Source of the DNA: Prosopocoilus inquinatus
Taxonomy: Eukaryota > Arthropoda > Insecta > Coleoptera > Lucanidae
DNA length: 64,000 nt
Direction: 5' to 3'
NCBI GenBank assembly: GCA_036172665.1
Contig: CM069871.1
Coordinates: 9,486,001-9,550,000, forward strand
Each line of letters opens with the position of its first letter. The stretch's first letter is position 1. Of this stretch, positions 45,840 to 55,800 are shown in pieces. Both the position numbers and the translations under genes were made by a program. The notes below the pieces were generated by a model that was given only the letters and a program-made list of their open reading frames with translations, did no database searches and was not told the origin of the DNA.

Positions 45840-46960
45840 ACAATGTCGCCAACTTGTTGACAAAATATAGCCAAAGTCAAAGAGTAAAAACCAAAAAGCG
45901 CCGATTTGGGATATCAAAAAAACTGAATAAATAAAACCTGCAAAAAAAATCAAAAACAAAAGAAAAATGAAAACAATAATACAAGGCGCGAAGTGAATAA
46001 AAAACTAAACAAAAGAAGATCGACAACTCCAAGCTGAACGAAAAACAACAATTTTCCGGACGAATCAAAAATTCCCAGGAAATTAAAGCAAACTGTAAGA
46101 AAGTGAACAATGCGATTTAAAAAAAAACAAACAAAAAAGAAACCAAATACAGTTTGCAAAACAAAAAAAAATCACGACTGAGACACAAAACAAATGAGAA
46201 ACGATATATCTACTACAGACAAGCGTTAACAATAGCGTTTTCGATTCGCTCACTCAGAGTTCTTCAACTCGTATTATCACATGAGGTTAAAACAAGATGT
46301 AGATACTCTGAGCAAATGAATCGAAAATGCGATAAAATACGAAAAATCAATTTTATAAGAAAAATACGTACCTAGTACGAAAGCGTAAAGAACCTAAGAC
46401 AAACAAAAACAAAAGAAAATCGACCACTAAGACGAACAAATATCAAATGAATCTTCTGACGAAAAATTAAAAAAAAAGTAATTAGTAGAGAACAAAAGAT
46501 AATTATGAAAAAGCGTCAATCCAAAAATGTGAAAAATCAATTTGGTAAAAATAAACAAAAGAGAAATACGACGGCATAAAATGAAGTACCAGGACACTAC
46601 GATAACAAAAAAAAAAAAAAATGAAAATCAACGAAAGTTTTTACAAATAAAAACAAACTCATAGGAGAACAAAAGAGAACTATAAAAAGTACTCAATAGT
46701 ATGAGAAAACCAATTCGAAGAGGAATGCGAAAAAAAAATATGAAAAAATAAACAAAAGAATGGATGGAAGAAAAATAATTAATGAAGAATCGGCGATTCT
46801 TCGGCCGAAATCTTTTGCAAGTCAAAAAACTAGCACAAAGCAAAAGGACAACATAAAACAAACGAACCGTCAATCAAACCAAAATAAAAAAAAACATCAA
46901 TTTCTTTGAAAAAAAAAAGCAAAAACACAAGAGAAAGAGAAAAAAAATATGAAATGAACA
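45840..46960 (+). repeat. Purine-rich dispersed repeat, copy 2
   Basis: AATGTCGCCAACTTGTTGAC, AAGGCGCGAAGTGAATAAAA and AACAAAAGAAGATCGACAAC match 32900-33230 in order. The remainder is A-rich. Minus-strand frames (69-81 codons, Phe-rich) are shadows. Confidence 0.75.
46236..46331. repeat. Hairpin repeat, longer-armed copy
   Basis: GCGTTTTCGATTCGCTCACT then CAGAGTTCTTCAACTCGT pairs with ACAAGATGTAGATACTCTGA then GCAAATGAATCGAAAATGC. Embedded in the purine-rich tract. Confidence 0.8.
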
Positions 46961-47368
46961 AAACACGAAATAAAGCGATGCTCGATATTAGATTCTCGTC
47001 ATATAAAATACTTATAAATTAAATTAAAATAGTGGCACGGACAGTTAATTATTGATCGCAGTGTATATTTTTTATTTGTCGTTATGTGAAGGCGCCAAAT
47101 AAGATTCTTTTAAACGCCAAATGTGTCTAAAATGTAGCCCAAACCCCGAAATTTCGCTCAATATAGCAACTCTGTTGCTTCGTGACCTTAGTAACTTTTT
47201 CTGCTGTCAACCTCGTATACATAAGTTCCTAACTAAAATGGCGATTTCCGACATTAATGAACACCCAGTACATAAGTACAGTATATTAAATCCATAGCGA
47301 TTAAGACATGTTTTTAAACAATTGCAAGAAAATAGCAATTGTCGATTATTTTCAAATTTATTTTGTAA

Positions 47369-47497
47369 GGCCCGGTATTATAAACGCAAGTTAAATTTAC
47401 TCTACAGTTTAATGCCTTAGTAACCATTGGTTTCACAATTGTTACTAAGACATTAAACTGTATAGTAAATTTATTTTACGTTTATAATACAGGACCT
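47369..47497. mobile_element. Fold-back MITE, ~129 bp
   Basis: GGCCCGGTATTATAAACGCA and TACAGTTTAATGCCTTAGTA on the left pair with GTTACTAAGACATTAAACTG and TACGTTTATAATACAGGACC on the right. Arms are ~58 nt with a short loop. Confidence 0.88.
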
Positions 47498-48750
47498 AGT
47501 AAGTAAATAATTCTTCATTATATAAAATACCTGTTTTCCAATTCCTCGTAAGTGCCAAATTTTGTTCTACCCAATTTAGTATGTACTTACCGCGTACGAT
47601 GATTTAACACTATATTTAAATAATTCTGAACTATCGTTTAACACTTTTGTATGGTATGTTGCCTCAATTACTTATTATACAATTTGATTTATGGCTATTT
47701 AATATGTAACATAACTCCTACGTGTCAAGCAATAGACTAGCACGCATGTAATTGCGGTTGCCTACACAAACGCATACATATTGCACGCTCTGAGACGTAG
47801 ACATAAAAGAGCGCGTAATCGTATACTTTAACATATTTTGTAATCGTGGTAACAAAAGTGTAATAATCTTTGAATACATAACACGCGAGATTGTACCAAC
47901 ATAAAATTCATATATGCCAGGTTACATAATAAAACATGTACGGGTAGTTTCACGCGGTCGCCGCCGCCCGATTTATTATTGGTCGACCAGCACGCTTCAA
48001 TAAGTACGAGATTGTCGGTGTTGTCGGGTCGTTGGCAACTTTCTTTTGCAGCATACCTGGAAGATGACGTCGATCCGAAACAATAAACATTTACCTACCG
48101 ATAAAGCAAAACATTTCGAAATGTTGTTTTCGGAAAGTACACACGTGTTCAAAAAATTTCGCTCGCTCGACTATTTCAATTATTTTAGTCTGTCGACCAT
48201 GACTATAACATTCAAAAAACAAAAAAAAAATCAGAGTACAATAAATAACTTGCTGCTTCTTGCACCTTCTCCACCAAGAACGAGAAACAATTTTCAAAAA
48301 TTTGTTAAAAATCAATTTTGACTTTAATTTTTCTAGCAAAATGAGACAAACGGATGTTGGCAGTCCTGTAAGAAGTGTCAGACAACAAAAGCAACGTTGC
48401 AGTTGCTAGGCAACAAAACATCCCACATCCCACATCCCGCTTTCACACTATCAGAATCTAAACCAATCAGAATCAAGGCGAATCAATCGGAAACCAATTC
48501 ACTTCTTACAAACTTTCACACATACATAAACAGAATGTTTATGATTTTGAATCACACTTCAGCACTTGGAACTCAATTCTTGTTTGTACTTCTATTAGTA
48601 TTTCGTGTTTATTGTGATAATTGTGATTGTAAATAGTTGATTCATCTTCATTCTGATTGATTCGGATTCTCTTAGTGTGAAAGCGGCTTTGGAATTGCGA
48701 TTTTGCTGTCAACTGTCATCTATTTATTTGCTGTCAACTGTCATCTATCT
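47498..48750. other. No gene supported (intronic)
   Basis: Contains frames of 79-91 codons without recognisable similarity, and CACATCCCACATCCC and CAATCAGAATCAAGGCGAAT-type short repeats. TGCTGTCAACTGTCATCTAT is duplicated at 48705 and 48730. Confidence 0.4.
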
Positions 48751-48886
48751 ACAGTGTGAGTGTCATAAGTGTACGAGCCTAAAATGCAACCCAACATACA
48801 ATTTTCATTGAAATCTAGTTTTATGTATGTGTGTTGGGTTGCATTTTAGGTTCGTCAGGCTCGTACACTTATGATGCTCATCCTGT
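48751..48886. mobile_element. Fold-back element, ACAG.GTGAG termini
   Basis: CATAAGTGTACGAGCCTAAA then ATGCAACCCAACATAC pairs with GTGTTGGGTTGCATTTTAGG and GGCTCGTACACTTATG. The right arm has a ~9-nt insertion (TTCGTCAGG region). The outer end resembles the TACAGGGTGA termini seen elsewhere. Confidence 0.88.
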
Positions 48887-49070
48887 ATAATACCCGTCGG
48901 ATTTTTAAATGATTTGTCATAGTCTAAACAAAACTTCTGAAAGTATAAACAAATCTTCTGAAATGTAGTCGAACTACAGATTTTCTCTTTTTGAACGTGA
49001 GTGTATTTTCAGTTTTTTTGGTCAGAAAAATTGTTGCCCCACCTCTGACAAATGTGTATCCAAATCATAC

Positions 49071-49250
49071 CTAAGTTTTCGATTCTGATGACGGATCCCG
49101 ATTCGGAATCCGTTGCCAACCAACCAACGGGGGAAGTCCGCGATTCAGAAACGTCACTTTCGGAGCGCAGATCGTCCGACGTTTCCTCTTGAATCGTTTC
49201 GAGGTAGACGTAGTGCTGCCCTGCGGTTCCATTGAGGAATAGATGGGCGT
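49071..49250 (-). CDS. Small upstream coding exon of the same Ser-rich protein gene
   Basis: This exon is 180 nt. The acceptor is a pyrimidine-rich tract ending CCTTTCAG at 49251, then ACGCCCATC. The donor is AACTTAG|GTATGAT at 49071/49070. It encodes about 60 residues, starting (D)AHLFLNGTAGQHYVYLE, then an acidic Ser-rich segment and ending SGSVIRIENL. It ends with one base of a codon (G). The next exon begins with AA, giving GAA (Glu) and the junction IENL-E-DVDSGSERE, whose acidic, Ser-rich composition matches on both sides. Entry and exit are both phase 1 and the length divides by three, so skipping it would keep the frame. The exon needs an upstream partner ending in phase 1, which I could not identify above 49250. 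The joining is inferred from phase, strand and composition; no transcript was available. Confidence 0.82.
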   Translation of the reverse strand, partial: TPIYSSMEPQGSTTSTSKRFKRKRRTICAPKVTFLNRGLPPLVGWQRIPNRDPSSESKT

Positions 49251-49305
49251 CTGAAAGGAAAAGAAAATTAATTAAAAAAAAATATATATAACGTCTTGAC
49301 ATTAT

Positions 49306-49425
49306 ACAGAGTGTTCCGACAGTGCGTTCTCGGGTAATACCTCGATAACTACTAAAAAAACAAGGACGTTTTTGTTTCCATTTTTCAACTTTCTTATTTC
49401 AAATGGCACACTCTGTAAAAGACGT
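49306..49425. mobile_element. Short element between TACAGAGTG ends
   Basis: TACAGAGTGTTCCGACAGTG at the left and GGCACACTCTGTA at the right are inverted over about 11 bp. It lies ~55 bp upstream of the small exon's acceptor. Confidence 0.55.
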
Positions 49426-49674
49426 CAAATTTAGATTTCTTGTGTACCTTAATCTATGCTTAAATCTAACCGTTTTGGAGATATTCAACATTTTATCTAA
49501 AAACTGTCGTTTTCAGCCGTTATTTTATTTAATTTATTGTTAATTTATTTATTGTTAAATCTGAGAAAAAGATTTTTCGTACAGATGTATCATAAGCCAT
49601 GATTAAATTTATTTTTATCGATACAGGGTGATAACAGTAATAATAATAATAATAATAACAGTTCTCTTAAAAAG

Positions 49675-49800
49675 TTTCTTTCTTTTAAGTAGCGGCATCC
49701 TGCGATCGCTTTTTGACTTGACATTGTATCAAGATTGACAAATTGAAGCCAGTTTGCTACATAATAAGTCATCCCATACAAGGCGGCTTAGCTTGCTTTC
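49675..49800 (-). repeat. Fold-back family F, copy 4
   Basis: GGCATCCTGCGATCGCTTTT and TGACTTGACATTG match the family end. The minus frame reads GMTYYVANWLQFVNLDTM then SSQKAIAGCRYL, parallel to the plus frame of the copy at 61330-61690. An AAT microsatellite abuts it at 49637-49662. Confidence 0.75.
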
Positions 49801-50039
49801 TTTTGTTTTCTGCCTCACAACGTTCTTCTTCTCTTGTCATAACCTATTACAATGTCTCATAATGTTCTAATAAATTAAATGAGCGGAAATACTTAAAAAT
49901 TGAAACACTTAATCTACGCATGAAAAGTAGCGAATAACAGCCGTGCTGCTGTCTCATTAACCATCACGCGCAAAGAAAATCAAAAGAAAGTCGACGATTT
50001 CTGACGCTTATATACTATAATATATAATTTATTTTGTTT

Positions 50040-51200
50040 TATGTCTCCTCTTCTTCTTTTTCTTTTCTTATCTTCACACACCCTAACACTGTTGGATGTT
50101 CACAATGATCAGTCACTCTGAAAATGCGAGGAACTCTTTGGAAAGAGAAGGAAAGAAGCGCTGGCGACATTCTGGTGGTGGAGGGGCAAAGAAAAAAAAA
50201 CAAAAGGCTAACAATTATTTTATTTCGTCCGCTTTGTTTCTTTCTTTACATTGATATTTTAGCAAGTTTTCTTTTGTTTCTGTCGGTCCTACAATTTTTG
50301 AGTACTCAGAACAAGAATTTTGATTTGCACCTCTTTCTCTTGTCCTTTTCTTCTATTTTTCTTTATCGGATTTTGTCGTTGGCTTTACGTTAACTTAACA
50401 TTATTTGCTTTTTTTTTTGTTTTTAAACACTCCGTCGCATGTTGTCAAGACAAAATTATTAATAATCTTTCTTACCTTGTTTTTAAATTTTTTACTGTTT
50501 TCTTTTCTTTTGTTTTTTTTAAACACTCTTTGATTGCCAAAAGCTCTCTTCTATTATTTTTCATTTGTTACTCAAAGAAAAATATATTTATATAAATATT
50601 TTTACCATTTTGATTCCGCCGAAGGAGGACACATTTTTTCCTTTTTTTCAAATTCGTCTTATTTTATATTTTTTTTTAAATTTTGCAATTTTCAAACACT
50701 CCGTCAAGATAGAGTTACTAATAATCTTCCTTCTTTTGTTTTCGAATCTTCTTACAGTTTTCTTTTCAACAGGCCTTGACTGCTAAAGGCTTTCTTCTGT
50801 TATTTTTCATTTGTTAATTAAAGAAGGATTATCGGCCAAGTTATCGACGATCTCCTTTGTTTATACAGCTTTTGTTTTTTGTTTCTTACCATTTTGATTG
50901 TCCAATCATTTTTCATTTGTTGTTTCATTTTTTAATTCGTCTTGTTTTCTATGTATACTTATATTCCAACAAGTTCTATTTTGCCGAATATTTTTTTCCT
51001 ATATGCAGGCGCAGCGCCGCGTTGCTCTTTATAAATTTTTCTTTTTTTTTACTAATACGTTGTTTTTTGTTTTTCTTACATTCCGCTATAACCGGCGACT
51101 TTCTTTTGTTTTTTATTCGTTCTTGGCATTGTTGTTTAATTTTTATCTTGTATCTGAAATTTAAAACAAAAGTATCTTGAAACTGTTATTTTTTCTTTGT
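50040..51200 (+). repeat. Pyrimidine-rich strand-biased tract
   Basis: T/C-rich with internal degenerate repetition: TTAATAATCTTTCTTACCTT (50457) against CTAATAATCTTCCTTCTTTT (50719), and AAACACTCCGTC (50427, 50694). Frames of 73-107 codons are Phe/Leu-rich artefacts. Confidence 0.65.
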
Positions 51201-51497
51201 ATTTTCAGTAGTAGTAGTTATTGAGATGTAGCCGAAGCGCGCACTGTTTTGACTTGGAACACCCTGTATATACACATTATACATATTATAATGTGATGGA
51301 AACTACAAGACTGTTTTAATGCAGACAAAATCGTACGGTTATTAACCAATGGCAAACAGAAGGGCCACGCTGTACTATACTATTGAAGAAGAAGTTGTAA
51401 TCGCACTTCACTCCTAATATACAAGGTGTTCTACTTAAGGCGTATTCTTTCATAACTCACTAGTAACTCATTTTACAAAAAAATGTTTGAAATGCAA

Positions 51498-51721
51498 GTT
51501 GCTTCGTACCACGTGGAGCATATTATAAAATTAGTTTGGTGTATACAGAGTGTTCTGTTTGTCCCGGGCGTTATGTTACTTCATTATTTTAAAACTTACA
51601 CCACATATATTTTTACATTTTCGGATTCCGGAGTGGCATAACGCCCAAACCAAACCCAAACGGAACACTCTGTATGTATCAAACTAATTTTAAAATAAGC
51701 TCCACATGATTCGAAGTAACT
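51498..51721. mobile_element. Fold-back element with embedded TACAGAGTGTTC ends
   Basis: The outer arms (GTTGCTTCGTACCACGTGGA, AAAATTAGTTTGGTGTATAC) pair with TCAAACTAATTTTAAAATAA and CTCCACATGATTCGAAGTAA. Inside these, TACAGAGTGTTCTG and GGGCGTTATG mirror CATAACGCCC and CGGAACACTCTGTA. Confidence 0.88.
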
Positions 51722-52240
51722 TTTATTTGAATCATTCTTTTTCGGAAAATGAAAGTTTATTTTTTGGAAAGTGTGATACTAACAAAAAAAATCCTTGCAA
51801 AAAATAGCTCATCCAAAGAAAACTTGACAAAGGAAAGCATAGAGATTTGACGAATTAATTTCAGCAAATTAGTAAAATAGTTTTTTTTTTTTACTTCAAA
51901 TTAACTGCGCATTTAAATTGCCTTATCTGCAAACGATCTGTGAAATCAGCAGAGCGTCCCCTTACGGTTTGCTTGTTGTTGCACCTGACGCTGACTTCCG
52001 TTGCTTTAACGGCAAGCTTCCGCTTACGGCGAATGCCTCTATTCGAAACTTGGCATTCCCATTCTCATTCCCATTCCCATTCCCATTCCAGAAAATGAGA
52101 GCATTGCATGCACGGCAACGGACGTTTTCCGCGTTTACACAACACCAGACAGACGAGACGTGCGAGCCGCACGCTGCATTTAAAAAAAAAATGGACGAGC
52201 AATGAGTTACTAAAATCGTTAAGTTAGAAAGTGAGCTAGA
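51722..52240. other. No gene supported; CATTCC microsatellite
   Basis: A (CATTCC/CATTCT)n tract of five to six units lies at 52053-52090. The 95-codon frame crossing it (51918-52205) has a low-complexity FPFSFPFPFPF stretch and no recognisable similarity. Confidence 0.5.
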
Positions 52241-52248
52241 CTCGCTCC

Positions 52249-52254
52249 TTTATT
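52249..52254 (-). terminator. Polyadenylation signal AATAAA for NDUFB4
   Basis: The minus strand reads AATAAA about 30 nt past the NDUFB4 stop codon. This implies a very short 3' UTR. No competing hexamer lies between it and the stop. Confidence 0.7.
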
Positions 52255-52284
52255 GTTCTGTACAGAAATTACTAACAATTCAGA

Positions 52285-52629
52285 TCACTTAAATTTAAAG
52301 CGCCTGTCTTTGTAGGCAACCCTGCCTTCGCGGAATTCCTTTTCCCGTCTTGTCCTCGTCTCGTAAATTAAGTAACCAAAAAGGACGAACGGCACGAAAA
52401 AACAGATTCCTCTCACCAAGTTCTTCCCCGATGGCTTGAAATTGTCGTACGTGTTGACGCGCATGGCCAGAAATCGTTGGACCGCAGGATCGAAAACAGC
52501 GCCACCTTTTGCGACGCGATGGGGATCGGTGTACATTTTCAAAAACTCGGCGCGAAGCTCGCTTCTGCGTTTCGTCTTTTCCTCGAGCAGTTTTCGATGT
52601 TTTTCTGAAACGTTGTACTGAGTCGCCAT
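52285..52629 (-). CDS. NDUFB4: NADH dehydrogenase [ubiquinone] 1 beta subcomplex subunit 4 (complex I B15)
   Basis: A complete 114-aa intronless frame. NDUFB4 is an accessory, non-catalytic subunit in the membrane arm of mitochondrial complex I. The protein shows the family layout: a charged N-terminal helix (YNVSEKHRKLLEEKTKRR, residues 5-22), the EFLKMYTDPHR block (28-38), FDPAVQRFLAMR (46-57), NFKPSGKN (63-70), one hydrophobic membrane segment (about 73-89), and a basic tail with REKEFREG and YKDRRFKFK. The length is close to the usual 110-130 residues. The start ATG has A at -3 and G at +4, and homology to the family begins within a few residues, so the start is secure. There is no cleavable presequence, as is normal for this subunit. 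It lies on the same strand as the Ser-rich gene, 3 kb upstream of its small exon, and may be nested in an intron of it. A 158-codon overlapping frame on the same strand is a shadow. Confidence 0.95.
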   Translation of the reverse strand: MATQYNVSEKHRKLLEEKTKRRSELRAEFLKMYTDPHRVAKGGAVFDPAVQRFLAMRVNTYDNFKPSGKNLVRGICFFVPFVLFGYLIYETRTRREKEFREGRVAYKDRRFKFK

Positions 52630-52805
52630 GATCGGGACGACTTGTCAAAATCAGATGACGCCAAAATCTTTTGACGGTAGGCGGCCAAGGTGAAGCCATT
52701 TCGTTTTTTTTTTTTTGGATGGGGTTTCTAGATTTGAAGGAGGGTTTTAAAACAAACTTAGTATTTTTCATCTCTTCTGATTATAATTCAAATTTTTCCA
52801 TTCTG
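52630..52805 (-). promoter_or_regulatory. Presumed NDUFB4 5' UTR and promoter, squeezed against a satellite
   Basis: About 60-175 bp separate the NDUFB4 ATG from clear satellite homology. The stretch nearest the ATG (52630-52690) is less AT-rich than its surroundings and includes GGCCGCCTACC on the minus strand. I see no TATA box at a convincing distance. The promoter is placed by position only. Confidence 0.35.
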
Positions 52806-55800
52806 GGATGGGAGGGTAAGGTGTTTTGTTTAATAGTATCCATTTCTGGTTGTGTTTTCACCAATCAATTGTTGCCCGTCCCTCCTAAGCCCCCCATCTC
52901 TCTTATTTTGGACTTCTTCAATCACCAGAAAAAAAAACTTTCCACTCGAGGCCTTCTCCAAGCACGAGGTTTTTTTTCTAACCATACAAGAGGAATTTCA
53001 AAAACTTATGTTGTGTTTCCAAACCCTAATTTAAACACCAATCAAAGCTAAGGAATCTGGTTTTGAGTATCTAATTGGAAAATCGAAAATTGTTTTGACT
53101 GATTTATAAATGAAAATGGATAGGCCATCCGACGAATGTTTATAGAAACTCTGTTTGGCGAATCAAATCTGCGATTATGTAATTATTTAGATTGAAGTTG
53201 GCATTTCGTTTTTTTTCTGGTATGGGGGTGTAAGGTTTTTATTTAATAGTTTCCAGTTCTGGTTGTCTTTTGATGAGAATTTCATTTCTCCAAACGGCAT
53301 TTTGGGTGACTTCTTGTCCAGGATTCTTTTGGCCGTGCTGGTTTTACTTCTTCTGCAGATATGACCAATCGCTTGTTGCCCATCCCTCTTAACCCCCCCA
53401 TCTCTCTTATTTTGGACTTCTTCAATCACCAGAAAAACAAAACTTTCCACTCGAGGCCTTCTTTAAGCACGAGGTTTTCTTTCTAACCATACAAGCAGAA
53501 TGTCAAAAACTAATGTTTTGTTTCCAAACCCTAATTTAAACACCATTCAAATCTAAGGACTCTGGTTTTGAGTATCTAATTCGAAAATCGAAAATTTTAT
53601 TGACTGATTTATAAATGAAAATGGACAGGTCATCCGACGAATGTTTATAGAAACAGTTTGGCGAATCAAATCTGCGATTATGTAATTATTTAGATTGAAG
53701 TTGGCATTCGTTTTTTTCTGCTACGGGGGTGTAAGGTTTTTCTTTAATAGTTTCCAGTTCTGGTTGTCTTTTGATGAGAATTCCATTTCTCCAAACGACA
53801 TCTTGGGCGACTTCTTGTCCAGGAGGCTTTTGGTCGTGCTGGTTTTACTTCTTCTGCAGACACCAATCACTTGTTGCCCGTCCCTCCTAACCCCCCCCAT
53901 CTCTCTTATTTTGGACTTCTTCAATCACCAGAAAAAAAAAAAACTTTTCACTCGAGGCCTTCTCCAAGCACGGGGTTTTCTTTCTAACCATACAAGTGGA
54001 ATGTCAAAAACTAATGTTTTGTTTCCAAACCCTAATTTAAACACCAATCAAATCTAAGGACTCTGGTTTTGAGTATCTAATTGGAAAATCGAAAATTTTT
54101 TTGACTGATTTATAAATGAAAATGGACAGGCCATTTGACGGATGTTTATAGAAACTCTGTTTGGCGAATCAAATCTGCGATTACGTAATTATTTAGATTG
54201 AAGTTGGCATTCGTTTTTTTTTCTGGTATGGGGGTGTAAAGTTTTTATTTAATAGTTTCCAGTTCTGGTTGTCTTTTGATGAGAATTCCATTTCTCCAAA
54301 CGACATCTTGGGCGACTTCTTGTCCAGGAGGCTTTTGGTCGTGCTGGTTTTACTTCTTCTGCAGACACCAATCACTTGTTGCCCGTCCCTCCTAACCCCC
54401 CCCATCTCTCTTATTTTGGACTTCTTCAATCACCAGAAAAAAAAAAAACTTTTCACTCGAGGCCTTCTCCAAGCACGGGGTTTTCTTTCTAACCGTACAA
54501 GTGGAATGTCAAAAACTAATGTTTTGTTTCCAAACCCTAATTTAAATACCAATCAAATCTAAGGACTCTGGTTTTGAGTATCTAATTGGAAAATCGAAAA
54601 TTTTTTTGACTGATTTATAAATGAAAATGGACAGGCCATTTGACGGATGTTTATAGAAACTCTGTTTGGCGAATCAAATCTGCGATTACGTAATTATTTA
54701 GATTGAAGTTGGCATTCGTTTTCTTTTCTGGTATGGGGGTGTAAAGTTTTTATTTAATAGTTTCCAGTTCTGGTTGTCTTTTGATGAGAATTCCATTTCT
54801 CCAAACGACATTTTGGGTGACTTCTTGTCCAGGAGTCTTTTGGTCGTGCTGGTTTTACTTTTTCTGCAGACACCAATCACTTGTTGCCCGTCCCTCCTAA
54901 CCCCCCCATCTCTCTTATTTTGGACTTCTTCAATCACCAGAAAAAAAAGCTTTCCACTCGAGGCCTTCTCCAAGCACGAGGTTTTTTTTCTAACCATATA
55001 AGAGGAAGGTCAAAAACTAATGTTGTTTTTCCAAACCCTAACTTAAACACCAATCAAATCTAAGGACTCTGGTTTCGAGTGTCTAATTGGAAAATCGAAA
55101 ATTTTTTTGACTGATTTATAAATGAAAATGGACAGGCCATCCGACGAATGTTTATAGAAACTCTGTTTGGCGAATCAAATCTGCAATTATGTAATTATTT
55201 AGATTGAAGTTGGCATTCGTCTTTTTTTCTGGTATGGGGATGTAAAGTTTTTATTTAATAGTTTCCAGTTCTGGTTGTCTTTTGATGAGAATTCCATTTC
55301 TCCAAACGGCATTTTGGGTGACTTCTTGTCCAGGATTCTTTTGGTCGTGCTGCTTTTACTTCTTCTGCAGACACCAATCGCTTGTTGCCCATCCCTCTTA
55401 ACTCCCTATCTCTCTTATTTTGGACTTCTTCAATCACCAGAAAAAAAAAAAAAACTTTTCACTCGAGGCCTTCTCCAAGCACGAGGTTTTCTTTCTAACC
55501 ATACAAGTGGAATGTCAAAAACTAATGTTTTGTTTCCAAACCCTAATTTAAACACCAATCAAATCTAAGGACTCTGGTTTTGAGTATCTAATTGCAAAAT
55601 CGAAAATTTTATTAACTGATTTATAAATGAAAATGGATAGGCCATTTGACGGATGTTTATAGAAACTCTGTTTGGCGAATCAAATCTGCGATTATGTAAT
55701 TATTCAGATTGCAGTTGGCATTTCGTTTTTTTTTTTCTGGTAGGGGGGTGTAAGGTGTTTATTTATAGTTTCCAGTTCTGGTTGTCTTGTGATGAGAATT

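Larger units (their letters stand above)
32291..49070 (-). other. 16.8-kb GT-AG intron between the two exons
   Basis: The intron is bounded by the GTATGA donor at 49070 and the TTTCCAG acceptor at 32291. It holds no supportable gene on either strand. Its content is degenerate tandem arrays, MITE-like inverted repeats, a Penelope-like palindrome and strand-biased low-complexity tracts, listed separately. An internal small exon is not excluded. Confidence 0.75.

Noticed and set aside
52295..52771. 158-codon minus frame overlapping NDUFB4
   Set aside because: It is in another frame of the same DNA; the NDUFB4 frame has clear family motifs and this one has none.
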